From positions 10,654 through 74,653 of the forward strand of contig DATAZE010000016.1 in assembly GCA_036272195.1 (NCBI GenBank): DNA of 64,000 nt, written 5' to 3'. The DNA comes from DASXHY01 sp036272195. Lineage in GTDB: Bacteria > Verrucomicrobiota > Verrucomicrobiia > Limisphaerales > DASXHY01. Each line of letters begins with the position of its first letter. Position 1 is the stretch's first letter. Below are positions 7,705-16,369 of the stretch, piece by piece. The position numbers and the translations under genes are program-made. The notes under the pieces were generated by a model. It made no database searches. It was not told the DNA's origin and saw only the letters and a program-made list of their open reading frames with translations.

Positions 7705-9532
7705 AGCGCGGCTGACGGCTGTGCTCGTAATTATTTTATTTTTTGGCGTCGTTTTTGCGCAGCCGTCTTTCCCGGCGCCGACGAGCACGACAAATTCCGC
7801 AGTTCTTCTTCACGAACTGACTAGCCTAACTCCCGATTCCGAAACGAATTTGGCCGAGTTGATGCGCATCGCCAATCTCACGGCCAAAAACGACAAAAAG
7901 GAATCCAAAGCGGAAAAGAAACTGGCGCGCCGTTCTGAGGACTTGAAAAATTTACCGACGGCCGAATTGCGAAAGCGCTTTACCGACGATTCGCTAAAAT
8001 ATGAAACTCGCGCCGTCGGGACAATTGGGCGGCTGGCGCAGGAGGCTTTGCAAGCAAGCGATGGGACACGGAGCGAGCGCGAGCGGGAAATTCTGGAAGT
8101 CCAGGCGTCCTTGAGCGGCGAGCATGCGCCACTTGTGCCGGAGAAACTCGGCATCATTTCGACGTGGGTTTATTTTTTTAAAAATATGCCGGGCAGTATT
8201 GGCCGAGGCAGCGCACCGGCGGCCAATGTGAAGATGGAGGGAACAATAGACGACGGCCGCACGGACCCATTGCCTTCCAGCTTTTGGACGCGACCGACGG
8301 CGATTTCCAACGAGGATTTGTATGCCGGCTTCGGGCGCAAAGAATTGCCCCATCTGGAAAAATCGCTTTGCAATTATGACGCGCCAAAAGTCAGTTCCGG
8401 CACTCACGCCGGATTTGACGTGGAAAGCGACGGACAGCGTTTCAAGATCAAGTTTGGTGAATTGAATTCGGAGGCCTTCACGGCGCGCATTTTCCATGCA
8501 CTTGGCTATCACGTGGACCCGACCGACTATGCGCCGGAGGTGCGGATTCGTTATGATCGGCGAATGCTGCGCGAACTTCATCTCCGCAAACCGCTATCGA
8601 TGAAAATTACCCCGCTGGGTATTCGCATCTGCACCCTTCAATTTCAAACGCATTATGACCCGTTCACTTTCATCACATATGCGGTGTTCAAGGATGGACG
8701 GAAAATTTCGGGCGCGGATTTGAAGCAGACGCTTTTTTTAAATCCGAACGTTTCGCATCCGGAGGATTCGCTGGAGAATTTTCGACAAGAAGTGGAGGCC
8801 GAGCTGGATTACGTAGTGATGGCGCCGGCAAATGTCCAGCCGCGCGATACGCCGACGCAATCCATCGGCTCGTGGGAGTTCGGCGGTCTCGGCCACGAGA
8901 ACCTGCGCGAATTGCGGGGCGCGGGATTGCTGGCGGCATGGCTGGCGTGGTTCGATTCGCGGGCGGACAATACCAAGTTGCGCGTGGTGCGAGACGCAGA
9001 TGACGTGCAACTTCAGCATTTCATTTCCGACCTCGGCGGCGGATTGGGCGCCGGGACAGGTTTGTTTTCGGCGCAGGGCGAAAACCCCAACGAGTTGGCG
9101 TGGACGTTTACCGCGCCGGAAATTGTTCGCGGGCCGGGACGGATGACGACGCCGTTTCGAATCGAACATTTCCGTCCGACAGTCCCGACCCCGGCGTTCG
9201 CGGCCATGACGATGAACGATGCGCGTTGGATGGCGCGGCTGATTGGGCAACTCACGGAAAATCAAATTCGCGGGGCCTTGATCGCGTCCGGTTATGACAG
9301 TGCGGAGGCGAGGCTTTACCTGGAGAAATTGATCAGCCGCCGCGATCGGATGATTTGCGATTTGAAACTGCAAAATGAAATCCCCCTGATCCGCCCAAAC
9401 AGACCGAACCACAAATTTAATTATACACCTTCCGCCGATGGGCCGTTTGTAGTGACGGATTCCACGGGCGCAAAAGTTTTTGCGCGCGAATCTTCACAAG
9501 TAATTTCTCAGGGCAAGATTTCCCATCGTTGA
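7685..9532 (+). CDS. Secreted protein with kinase-like residues, function unknown
   Basis: 615 aa, starting inside the 3' end of bioA. An N-terminal signal peptide (residues 1-25, ending VVFAQP) points to export. Residues 60-145 are charged and probably helical. From ~245 the pattern looks like an atypical (CotH/HipA-like) kinase fold: FKIKFGE with candidate nucleotide-binding Lys 254/256 and Glu 263, then after a long insert AWFDSRADNTKLRV (Asp 424, Asp 428, Asn 429) and HFISDLGGGLGAG (Asp 449 as a DFG-like aspartate). The assignment rests on residue spacing only and is inference. The coupling to bioA suggests co-expression, not a role in biotin synthesis. Confidence 0.6.
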   Translation: MKLLGNKARLTAVLVIILFFGVVFAQPSFPAPTSTTNSAVLLHELTSLTPDSETNLAELMRIANLTAKNDKKESKAEKKLARRSEDLKNLPTAELRKRFTDDSLKYETRAVGTIGRLAQEALQASDGTRSEREREILEVQASLSGEHAPLVPEKLGIISTWVYFFKNMPGSIGRGSAPAANVKMEGTIDDGRTDPLPSSFWTRPTAISNEDLYAGFGRKELPHLEKSLCNYDAPKVSSGTHAGFDVESDGQRFKIKFGELNSEAFTARIFHALGYHVDPTDYAPEVRIRYDRRMLRELHLRKPLSMKITPLGIRICTLQFQTHYDPFTFITYAVFKDGRKISGADLKQTLFLNPNVSHPEDSLENFRQEVEAELDYVVMAPANVQPRDTPTQSIGSWEFGGLGHENLRELRGAGLLAAWLAWFDSRADNTKLRVVRDADDVQLQHFISDLGGGLGAGTGLFSAQGENPNELAWTFTAPEIVRGPGRMTTPFRIEHFRPTVPTPAFAAMTMNDARWMARLIGQLTENQIRGALIASGYDSAEARLYLEKLISRRDRMICDLKLQNEIPLIRPNRPNHKFNYTPSADGPFVVTDSTGAKVFARESSQVISQGKISHR

Positions 9533-9545
9533 TTCGGTTCCGACC

Positions 9546-9575
9546 TTGACATCATCCCGGCTGCCGTGAGATGAA
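9546..9575 (+). promoter_or_regulatory. Predicted promoter of the DUF485-actP pair
   Basis: A perfect TTGACA (9546-9551) lies 18 bp before GATGAA (9570-9575), which is six bases before the ATG at 9582. The -10 box is poor; the -35 and the spacing to the start codon support it. Confidence 0.4.
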
Positions 9576-9581
9576 TCGACA

Positions 9582-10013
9582 ATGACCCCCGACCCGAATC
9601 GAAAATCGCCGTCTGATTTGACGCCTTCGGTCGGCGCGGCCACGGATATCGCCCCCCTTGGTCGCACGCAACCGCGGCCCGCCCACGAACTGACCGCCGC
9701 GGAAGAGGCGCAAGTCACCGATTGGAACAAGGTGGCGGCCATGGAGGAATTCCGTGCGTTATTGAAAGCCAAGCTGAGGTTTATTGCGCCAGCCACAGCC
9801 TTTTTCGCCATTTATTATTTCGCGCTACCGGTGCTGGTGGGATACGCGCCCGAATTGATGGGAAAAAAGATTTTTGGGGCGGTGAACCTGGCCTACCTGT
9901 TTGCGTTGTCGCAATTCGTCATGGCGTGGGTCATTGCAGCGCTCTATGTGCGAGCCGCGGGACGGTTCGATAAAATGGCCGAGGCCATCCTGGCCAAACT
10001 TAAATTTAAATAA
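9582..10013 (+). CDS. DUF485 membrane protein (YjcH-like)
   Basis: 143 aa. After a hydrophilic ~50-residue N-terminus comes the DUF485 pattern: an amphipathic FRALLKAKLRF segment, a membrane helix (FIAPATAFFAIYYFALPVLVGY) and a second helix (LAYLFALSQFVMAWVIAALYV). DUF485 proteins are regularly encoded just before ActP-type sodium:solute symporters and are thought to be small partner subunits. The stop is one base before the actP start here, which fits that pairing. Confidence 0.85.
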   Translation: MTPDPNRKSPSDLTPSVGAATDIAPLGRTQPRPAHELTAAEEAQVTDWNKVAAMEEFRALLKAKLRFIAPATAFFAIYYFALPVLVGYAPELMGKKIFGAVNLAYLFALSQFVMAWVIAALYVRAAGRFDKMAEAILAKLKFK

Positions 10014-10014
10014 A

Positions 10015-11631
10015 ATGTCGACTGCCCTCTTGATGTTTGTTGGCTTCGTTGGAGTTACGCTCGTCATTACGTATTGGGCATCGCGCCGGTCGTCGGGCGC
10101 CAACGCATTCTTCGCTGCCGGACGTCAAATCACTGCGTGGCAAAATGGCTTTGCCGTGGCCGGAGATTACATGAGCGCGGCTTCGTTCCTGGGTATCGCG
10201 GGCATGATCGCCTTTCAAGGTTACGATGGTTTCATGTATTCGGTGGGGTTCCTGGTAGCCTATCTTACGGTGCTACTCATCGTGGCGGAACCTTTGCGAA
10301 ATGCCGGCAAGTATACGATGGCGGACGTGCTGGCTTACCGGATGAAGGCCCGGCCGGTGCGCGCAATGGCGGCTTTGAGCACGCTTACGGTGAGCACGTT
10401 TTACATGATTGCGCAGATGGTCGGAGCCGGCGCGCTGGTGGCGCTTCTCCTCAAAAGTTCGGGCATCTCCTACGAGGCGGCGGTGATTGGCGTGGGCATA
10501 CTCATGATTGTCTATGTGGTCTTCGGCGGAATGCTCGCCACTACCTGGGTGCAGATCATCAAGGCGATTTTGTTGATGGGGGGGACCATTTTATTGAGCA
10601 TAATCGTGCTGGGACATTTCGGATTCAGTCTCAGCGCCTTTTTTGATGCCATCAGCCACGTCACGTATCACGTTACAAAAGATAGCGTGAAGACCGAGGT
10701 GATACAAAATTTCCTGCAACCGGGTTTGCGTTACAAACCACCTTACGGGGCGCTGGATTTGATTTCGCTGGGAATGGCGTTGCTGCTCGGAACGGCGGGT
10801 TTGCCTCATATCCTGGTGCGATTTTACACCGTGCCGGACGCGAAAACAGCCCGATACAGCGTGGTCTGGGCGATGGTTCTGATCGGTACTTTTTATATCA
10901 TGACGACGCTGCTGGGCTTTGGAGCCGCCACGATTGTGGGCCGCGATTTCATCACCGACAACGGCGGCACCAACATGAGCGCGCCGTTGCTGGCGCAAGC
11001 ATTGGGCGGGAATTTTTTCTTTGCTTTCATTTCCGCGATTGCGTTTGCAACCATCCTCGCCGTAGTCGCCGGCTTGACGATCAGCGCCTCGACTTCCTTC
11101 GCGCATGACTTTTGGACCAACGTGATTCATCACGGCACCGAGCGGAAACCGGGTGAAGAAGTGCTCGTGGCCCGCGTCACGGCGTTTGTGGTCGGCGCCA
11201 TTGCGATTACTCTCGCGATTTTATTGGGGTCAAAGGCGAATGTTGCCTTCCTCGTGGGGCTTGCTTTCGCGGTGGCGGCGTCTGCCAATTTGCCAGTGAT
11301 TGTGTTGTCGCTGTTTTGGAAACGATTCAATACAGCAGGAGCTGTTTGCGGATTGGCCACAGGATTGGCGGCGTCGCTGGCACTGATTCTCGTGAGCCCC
11401 AGCTTGATGACAATTGATCCGCCGACCGTGACCGGAGCAGCACGTCATCTTTTCCAGCACAAACCGCTGTTTCCGCTCGAAAATCCGGGCATTGTCAGCA
11501 TCCCGCTGGGATTTTTGGGCGCGATCATGGGAGCACTTTTGAGTCGCGAGCCGGCAGCGGAAGCGAAATTTGCGGAATTGACGGTCCGCGCCAACACGGG
11601 TTTAGGCGCTGAGAAGGCGAGCTTGCACTAA
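10015..11631 (+). CDS. actP: Sodium:solute symporter, ActP (acetate/monocarboxylate) type
   Basis: 538 aa from the ATG one base after the DUF485 stop; the frame is open upstream but overlaps that gene. About 13 membrane helices are visible. The family segments RRSSGANAFFAAGRQITAWQ near the start and GDYMSAASFLGIAGM (~50) match ActP. ActP takes up acetate, glycolate or similar monocarboxylates with Na+ at the inner membrane. The substrate is inferred from the DUF485-ActP pairing. The last ~35 residues are a soluble tail. Confidence 0.88.
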   Translation: MSTALLMFVGFVGVTLVITYWASRRSSGANAFFAAGRQITAWQNGFAVAGDYMSAASFLGIAGMIAFQGYDGFMYSVGFLVAYLTVLLIVAEPLRNAGKYTMADVLAYRMKARPVRAMAALSTLTVSTFYMIAQMVGAGALVALLLKSSGISYEAAVIGVGILMIVYVVFGGMLATTWVQIIKAILLMGGTILLSIIVLGHFGFSLSAFFDAISHVTYHVTKDSVKTEVIQNFLQPGLRYKPPYGALDLISLGMALLLGTAGLPHILVRFYTVPDAKTARYSVVWAMVLIGTFYIMTTLLGFGAATIVGRDFITDNGGTNMSAPLLAQALGGNFFFAFISAIAFATILAVVAGLTISASTSFAHDFWTNVIHHGTERKPGEEVLVARVTAFVVGAIAITLAILLGSKANVAFLVGLAFAVAASANLPVIVLSLFWKRFNTAGAVCGLATGLAASLALILVSPSLMTIDPPTVTGAARHLFQHKPLFPLENPGIVSIPLGFLGAIMGALLSREPAAEAKFAELTVRANTGLGAEKASLH

Positions 11632-11645
11632 GCCCGAAGGTTCAA

Positions 11646-11672
11646 TTCGCACGGGCGAGACGCCCGTGCCAC
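11646..11672. repeat. GGCGAGACGCC hairpin repeat, copy 1
   Basis: TCGCACGGGCGAGACGCC followed by CGTGCCAC. The stem is CACGGGCG/CGCCCGTG with an AGA loop. It lies between the convergent actP and EVE genes. Confidence 0.85.
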
Positions 11673-11680
11673 CAGCTGAT

Positions 11681-12088
11681 TTAACTTCTGCTCAGTTCCA
11701 AAATCCGATCGAACTGCTCTTTCGTCACCGGTGAAACCGACAATCTCGATAGTTTAACCAGTTTCATTTCCTTCAACATTTTATCGGTTTTTATCACATC
11801 GAGTCCGATCGGTTTCTTGAGCGGTTTTTCCGGGGCCAAATCCACGGCGGTCCAATCGCCTTCGGTCGCGGTCGGATCACGATAGGCTTCTTTGAGCACG
11901 CGCGCGACGCCCACGATTTCCTTGCCGGTGTTGCTGTGATAATAAAAAACGCGATCGCCCTTTTTCATCGCGCGCAGGTTCAGTCGCGCCGCAAAATTGC
12001 GCACGCCGGTCCAGGCGGTCTTGCCGTCCTTGACGAAATCCACCCACGAGTAGGAATCGGGTTCCTGTTTTACGAGCCAGTAGTTCAT
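11681..12088 (-). CDS. EVE-domain protein
   Basis: 135 aa, consisting of one EVE domain: MNYWLVKQEPDSYSW at the start, TAWTGVRNFAARLNLRAMKKGD (~25-46), FYYHSNTGKEIVG (~48) and a C-terminal KLSRLSVSPVTKEQF. EVE domains fold like PUA/YTH domains and bind modified bases in DNA or RNA; in bacteria they often occur as stand-alone proteins of this size. It is divergently placed to the next gene, with only 43 bases between the two start codons. No partner nuclease is nearby, so a defence role is not indicated. Confidence 0.9.
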   Translation of the reverse strand: MNYWLVKQEPDSYSWVDFVKDGKTAWTGVRNFAARLNLRAMKKGDRVFYYHSNTGKEIVGVARVLKEAYRDPTATEGDWTAVDLAPEKPLKKPIGLDVIKTDKMLKEMKLVKLSRLSVSPVTKEQFDRILELSRS

Positions 12089-12131
12089 ACAAACGATTTA
12101 CGATTTGCCAATTACACTTTACGCTACGCGG

Positions 12132-12830
12132 GTGAGTTTGGCTGAAAATCTTGATTCAATTCAACAACGCATTCGTGCCGCGTGCGACCGCGCCGGGCGC
12201 GCCCCCGAAACCGTGACTTTGCTGGCCGTGACGAAAGGCCAGCCGCCGGACGTGGTCAACGAAGCCGGCAAGCTGGGCCTCGCGTTCTTCGGCGAAAATA
12301 AAATCCAGGAGGCGAAGGCGAAAATCCCGTTGTGTTCGGGGAAGTTGCGCTGGCATTTCATCGGTCATTTGCAAACGAACAAATGCCGTGATGCGGTTGA
12401 GCTTTTCGAAATGATCCAGAGCGTGGACAGCTTGAACGTCGCACGGGAAATCAGCAAGCGGGCGGATCTGGCAGGGAAGGCGATGCCGATTCTCCTGGAG
12501 GTAAATCTTGCGGGTGAGGCCAGCAAATTCGGCTATCGGCCGGAAGCGGTGGAGGCGGAGTTAACACAAATCAACGGGCTGCCGCGCATTGAGATTCATG
12601 GCTTGATGACGGTGCCGCCGTGGACGGCGAACGCGGAAAATGTGCGCCCGGTGTTTCGGCAATTGCGGGAGCTCAAGCAACACTGCGAACAAATCCTGGG
12701 CGCGCCGCTACCACACTTGAGCATGGGGATGACGGGCGATTTTGAGGTGGCTATTGAGGAAGGCGCGACGATTGTGCGGATCGGGACGGCTTTGTTTGGG
12801 CAGAGGAAAAGTTTCAAGAAGGATATTTAG
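12132..12830 (+). CDS. yggS: YggS/PROSC-family PLP-binding protein
   Basis: 232 aa using GTG at 12132; a TTG at 12105 is also possible, but the upstream codons lie in an ATTTACGATTT-type repeat. Motifs: LLAVTKGQPPDVV with the PLP lysine (~30), FGENKIQEAKAKI (~55), WHFIGHLQTNK (~75), IHGLMTVPP (~153) and LSMGMTGDFEVAIEEGATIVRIGTALFG toward the end (SMGMTGDFEVAIEEG ~195). The family controls free PLP and vitamin B6/amino-acid balance. It is a single-domain alanine-racemase-like barrel with no catalytic role known. Confidence 0.92.
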   Translation: MSLAENLDSIQQRIRAACDRAGRAPETVTLLAVTKGQPPDVVNEAGKLGLAFFGENKIQEAKAKIPLCSGKLRWHFIGHLQTNKCRDAVELFEMIQSVDSLNVAREISKRADLAGKAMPILLEVNLAGEASKFGYRPEAVEAELTQINGLPRIEIHGLMTVPPWTANAENVRPVFRQLRELKQHCEQILGAPLPHLSMGMTGDFEVAIEEGATIVRIGTALFGQRKSFKKDI

Positions 12831-12976
12831 CCACAGATGCAGGCATGTTCAGAAAAGGCCATGTTTGTTTGAGCCCTTGATGCGCGAACCTCGCGGCAAA
12901 AGGAAACTGCGGGAGATTCGCTGTCCTACGTGCTTGAATTCCCGCGCGAGCTCTGGCAGCTTTTCGTTCATCCAAT
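12831..12976. other. Intergenic stretch before the sulfatase gene
   Basis: It begins with TTAGCCACAGATGCAGGCAT (12827-12846), a partial copy of the repeat at 3046 and 14516. No Shine-Dalgarno or convincing promoter was seen before the sulfatase ATG. Confidence 0.4.
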
Positions 12977-14455
12977 ATGCTTAAGGCTATCCATATCCTA
13001 CTCGTGTCTTTGCTGTTTTGGAGCTTCGCGACGGTGGCGGCAGAACAGAAGCTTCCGAATATCGTCATCATTCTTACCGACGACCAGGGATATGCTGACG
13101 TGGGTAAATTCGGCGCGGAGGGTTTTACCACGCCGAATCTTGACCGACTCGCAAATCAGGGTGCGGTGTTTCGCAATTTTCATGTGGCGCAGCCGATTTG
13201 CTCAGCTTCGCGTTGTGCATTGATGACCGGCTGTTATCCCAACCGCATTGGCATCAATGGCGCACTAGGGCCGAATTCGAAAATCGGGATCAGTGACGGG
13301 GAGGAAACAATGGCCCAATTGCTCAAATCGCGCGGCTATGCGACGGGAATGCTGGGAAAATGGCACTTGGGCGATGCGCCGGGGTTTATGCCGTTGCGCC
13401 ACGGTTTCGACATGTATTTTGGCGAGTCGCTCTCGGTCGATATGTGGCCGGGACATCCGGATCTCATCACGAATTTGTCACCGAACGAGGTTGCAATAAA
13501 GCGCGAGTATCCAAAGCTGCCGATTTGGGACGGTGAAAAAAAATTCCGCGATGAGATGTCCATCGACGACCTGAACCACCTCACCACCTGGTACGCCGAG
13601 CGGGCGGTGAAATTCATCGACGAAAATAAGTCGCGTCCGTTCTTTCTTTACGTCGCCAACAATATGCCGCACGTGCCGCTCGGTGTGAGCGACAAGTTCC
13701 GCGGCAAAACGAAGCGCGGCCTTTACGGCGATGTGATTGAGGAAATCGACTGGGGCGTGGGACAGATTCTCGACGCCCTCAAGCGCAACGGTTTGGAGGA
13801 CAACACCTGGGTCATTTTCACGTCTGACAACGGTCCGTGGCTGCGCTACGGCAATCATGCGGGCTCGGCCAAGCCGTTGCGCGAGGGCAAAATGACGAAT
13901 TGGGAGGGTGGGACGCGCGAACCGTGCATCATGCGCTGGCCCGGCCATATTCCCGCCGGCGCCGATAGCTGGAGCATGTTCATGACCATCGACCTGCTTC
14001 CCACCATCGCGAAAATCACGGGCGCCAACTTGCCCACGAACCACATTGACGGGCTGGACGTGTGGCCGGTCATCGCTTGTCAGCCCGGCGCAAAAAACCC
14101 GCACGACACATACTGGTTCTACTACGATGCCAACGCGCTTCAGGCCATTACCACCGGCGATGGCCGGTGGAAATTGCAGTTTCCGCACACGTACGTGAGC
14201 ATGAAAAACCAACCCCCTGGCCGCGACGGAGTGCCCGGTGACTATAAGCGCCTGAAAATTGAAACTGAGGAACTGTATGATCTCGCCAATGATATCAGTG
14301 AGACAACGAACGTGGCTGCGCAACATTCGGACATTGTGAAACAACTCGAAGCTGAGGCCGAAAAGGCGCGTGCAGACCTTGGGGACAGGTTGACCCAGAG
14401 AACGGGCAGTGGACATCGCCAGCCGGGCCGCCTAGTAGCGAACGCGGTGCGGTAA
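12977..14455 (+). CDS. Secreted sulfatase, arylsulfatase A-like
   Basis: 492 aa with a signal peptide (residues 1-23, cleaved near TVAAEQ). Sulfatase metal ligands are seen in IILTDDQGYADVG (~30) and TSDNGPW (~275). The formylglycine site is CSASRCALMTG (~75), a C-x-A-x-R variant in which Cys would be oxidised by a sulfatase-maturating enzyme; GKWHLG (~128) is the usual helper motif. It should hydrolyse sulfate esters outside the cytoplasm, typically on algal or host polysaccharides. No glycoside hydrolase or maturase is beside it. The C-terminal ~25 residues (RTGSGHRQPGRLV) look non-conserved. Confidence 0.92.
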   Translation: MLKAIHILLVSLLFWSFATVAAEQKLPNIVIILTDDQGYADVGKFGAEGFTTPNLDRLANQGAVFRNFHVAQPICSASRCALMTGCYPNRIGINGALGPNSKIGISDGEETMAQLLKSRGYATGMLGKWHLGDAPGFMPLRHGFDMYFGESLSVDMWPGHPDLITNLSPNEVAIKREYPKLPIWDGEKKFRDEMSIDDLNHLTTWYAERAVKFIDENKSRPFFLYVANNMPHVPLGVSDKFRGKTKRGLYGDVIEEIDWGVGQILDALKRNGLEDNTWVIFTSDNGPWLRYGNHAGSAKPLREGKMTNWEGGTREPCIMRWPGHIPAGADSWSMFMTIDLLPTIAKITGANLPTNHIDGLDVWPVIACQPGAKNPHDTYWFYYDANALQAITTGDGRWKLQFPHTYVSMKNQPPGRDGVPGDYKRLKIETEELYDLANDISETTNVAAQHSDIVKQLEAEAEKARADLGDRLTQRTGSGHRQPGRLVANAVR

Positions 14456-14691
14456 AGGCAATTTCAACAGAGGGAACGAGGAGATAGATTTTTTTGCCGC
14501 TAAAGGCCGCTTTTTTTAGCCACAGATGGATGCAGATAAATACAAAGGGTTTACGCGAATTACGCCAATTAACACGAATTTCTTTTAATTGCAAATGATG
14601 CGGATTTGAGACGGGAATTCTTTAACAGATGGAAACTCCGCCTGAAAATCTGCGAATTGCCCAAATGAGGTTCCACGAATAGACTCTTGCG
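14456..14691. repeat. Repeat-bearing intergenic region before the siroheme gene
   Basis: TAGCCACAGATGGATGCAGA starts at 14517 and CGCGAATTACGCCAATTAAC at about 14555; this is the same pair of elements, in the same order, as at 3046-3110. No ORF is seen. The last 35 bases hold the predicted cobA-hemD promoter. Confidence 0.6.
14657..14685 (+). promoter_or_regulatory. Predicted promoter of cobA-hemD, leaderless geometry
   Basis: TTGCCC (14657-14662), a 17-bp spacer and TAGACT (14680-14685) are followed by six bases and the GTG start. No Shine-Dalgarno sequence is present. Confidence 0.5.
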
Positions 14692-16227
14692 GTGAAGTCT
14701 AAAGGCACAGTTTATCTCGTGGGCGCCGGCCCGGGCGACGCGGGTTTGCTTACGTTACGCGGCGCGGAATTGTTGGGACGCGCCGACGTGGTGATTTACG
14801 ATGTCCTCGCCAATGCGGAATTGCTCCGGTTGGCGCCGCGAACGGCTGAGTTTATTTCGCGCGGCAGCCGAGGCACGGAAAAGGCGTTGTCGCAGGAACA
14901 ACTCAATGCGCTGATGATCTCCAAGGCGCGGGAGGGCAAATGCGTGGTGCGTTTGAAGGGCGGCGATCCTTATATTTTTGGACGAGGCGGCGAAGAGGCG
15001 GAGGAACTGGCGGAGGCGGGCATTCCATTTGAAGTAGTGCCGGGCGTATCGTCTGTTGTTGCTGCGCCGAATTATGCGGGGATTCCATTGACTCATCGCG
15101 ATCTCGCTTCCACGTTCACGGTACTTACCGGGCATGAGGACCCGGACAAGGAAAATTCGAACCTGAATTTTGAAGAGATTGCGCGCATTCCCGGCACCAA
15201 AGTCATTCTGATGGGACTCAAGCGGCTGAAAGAATTGACTGATACGCTAGTCGCGCGCGGCATGCCTCCGGAAACGCCCGTGGCCATCGTCCATCGCGGC
15301 ACCGCCGGGGGGCAGCAATCGGTCGCGGGCACGCTCGCCACCATTGCTGGAATTGCGACTGAGAAAAAGATTTCCGCGCCGGCCATCACGATCATTGGCG
15401 AGGTGGTCAAATTGCGGGAAAAATTAAATTGGTTCGAGCGTCGACCGCTTTTTGGCGAACGCATCGTGGTGACGCGGACCCGTGAACAGGCAAGTCAGCT
15501 TTCCAAACAGCTTTCCGACCTCGGCGCGGAAGTTCTCGAAATCCCGACGATCAAGATTGTGCCGCCAAGCGAAGATCGCCGGCAGAATATCATCGATGCG
15601 TTGCTCGAATTGAATTCCTACGATTGGCTGGTATTTACGAGCCCGAACGGCGTGACGGCGTTTTTCGATTTGTTCTTCAAGCGCTTCCAGGATTTGCGCG
15701 ATTTGGGCGGAGCACGGATTGCGGCGATTGGCCCGGCGACGGCGGCGAAATTAAAGGAGCTACACCTGCAAGTGGATCTAACGCCGGACGAGGCCGTGAG
15801 CTCGAAAATCGCGAACGCTTTTGAGAAATATGAAACCGTTGAAAATCTCAAAATGTGCCTGCTGCGCGCCGAGGCCGCCAATCCGGACCTGCCGAAGGCG
15901 CTCGAAGAGCTTAGCGCCATCGTCGATGATGTCGCTGTTTACAAAACGGTTCCCGAGACGGAAGATTTAAATGGCGCGGCGGGACAGTTGACCGAGGGCG
16001 GCGCGGATTGGATTACATTTACGAGCGCTTCCACGGTGGAAAATTTCAACGCGCGATTTGATTTGCCAAAATTATTGAAGAAATTTCCTCGGGCCAAGGT
16101 ATTGTCGATCGGCCCGGAAACAAGCAAGGCCATTCGGGCGCTGGGGCTGGAACCCACGCAGGAAGCCAAGGAGCACACGATTGAGGGTATGGTGCAGATC
16201 CTGACCAAGGAAGTGGCGCGGGGTTGA
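14692..16227 (+). CDS. cobA-hemD: Fused uroporphyrinogen-III C-methyltransferase / uroporphyrinogen-III synthase
   Basis: 511 aa in two halves. Residues 1-245 are SUMT: VYLVGAGPGDAGLLTLRG at 7-24, VRLKGGDPYIFGRGGEEAEE (~83) and PGVSSVVAAPNYAGIPLTHR (~119). This half methylates uroporphyrinogen III twice to precorrin-2 for siroheme or B12. Residues 255-505 are HemD (LFGERIVVTRTREQA, DWLVFTSPNGVTAFF, DWITFTSASTVENF), which closes hydroxymethylbilane into uroporphyrinogen III. The fusion therefore makes and then methylates the same molecule. The same fusion is known in several bacterial groups. Starts with GTG. Heme supply also serves the cytochromes encoded later in the window. Confidence 0.94.
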   Translation: MKSKGTVYLVGAGPGDAGLLTLRGAELLGRADVVIYDVLANAELLRLAPRTAEFISRGSRGTEKALSQEQLNALMISKAREGKCVVRLKGGDPYIFGRGGEEAEELAEAGIPFEVVPGVSSVVAAPNYAGIPLTHRDLASTFTVLTGHEDPDKENSNLNFEEIARIPGTKVILMGLKRLKELTDTLVARGMPPETPVAIVHRGTAGGQQSVAGTLATIAGIATEKKISAPAITIIGEVVKLREKLNWFERRPLFGERIVVTRTREQASQLSKQLSDLGAEVLEIPTIKIVPPSEDRRQNIIDALLELNSYDWLVFTSPNGVTAFFDLFFKRFQDLRDLGGARIAAIGPATAAKLKELHLQVDLTPDEAVSSKIANAFEKYETVENLKMCLLRAEAANPDLPKALEELSAIVDDVAVYKTVPETEDLNGAAGQLTEGGADWITFTSASTVENFNARFDLPKLLKKFPRAKVLSIGPETSKAIRALGLEPTQEAKEHTIEGMVQILTKEVARG

Positions 16228-16243
16228 TTTCAAAGGTATCGAT

Positions 16244-16270
16244 TCGCACGGGCGAGACGCCTGTGCCACT
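16244..16270. repeat. GGCGAGACGCC hairpin repeat, copy 2
   Basis: TCGCACGGGCGAGACGCC followed by TGTGCCACT; one change in the right arm leaves a G-T pair in the stem. It lies 17 bases after the cobA-hemD stop. Confidence 0.85.
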
Positions 16271-16369
16271 ATTTTTCCGAACAAATTGGCTTTCAAATTG
16301 TCCATAAATCGTCTGCGAAGTGAAACTTGCTTCAAGCCCCCGGGCTGGCAACACTGGACGGATATCATC

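Noticed and set aside
11681..12088. EVE protein considered as part of a defence island
   Set aside because: No nuclease, methylase, McrBC or toxin gene is adjacent; surrounding genes are metabolic.
13478..14416. 312-codon open frame opposite the sulfatase
   Set aside because: Antisense to a sulfatase with intact active-site motifs.
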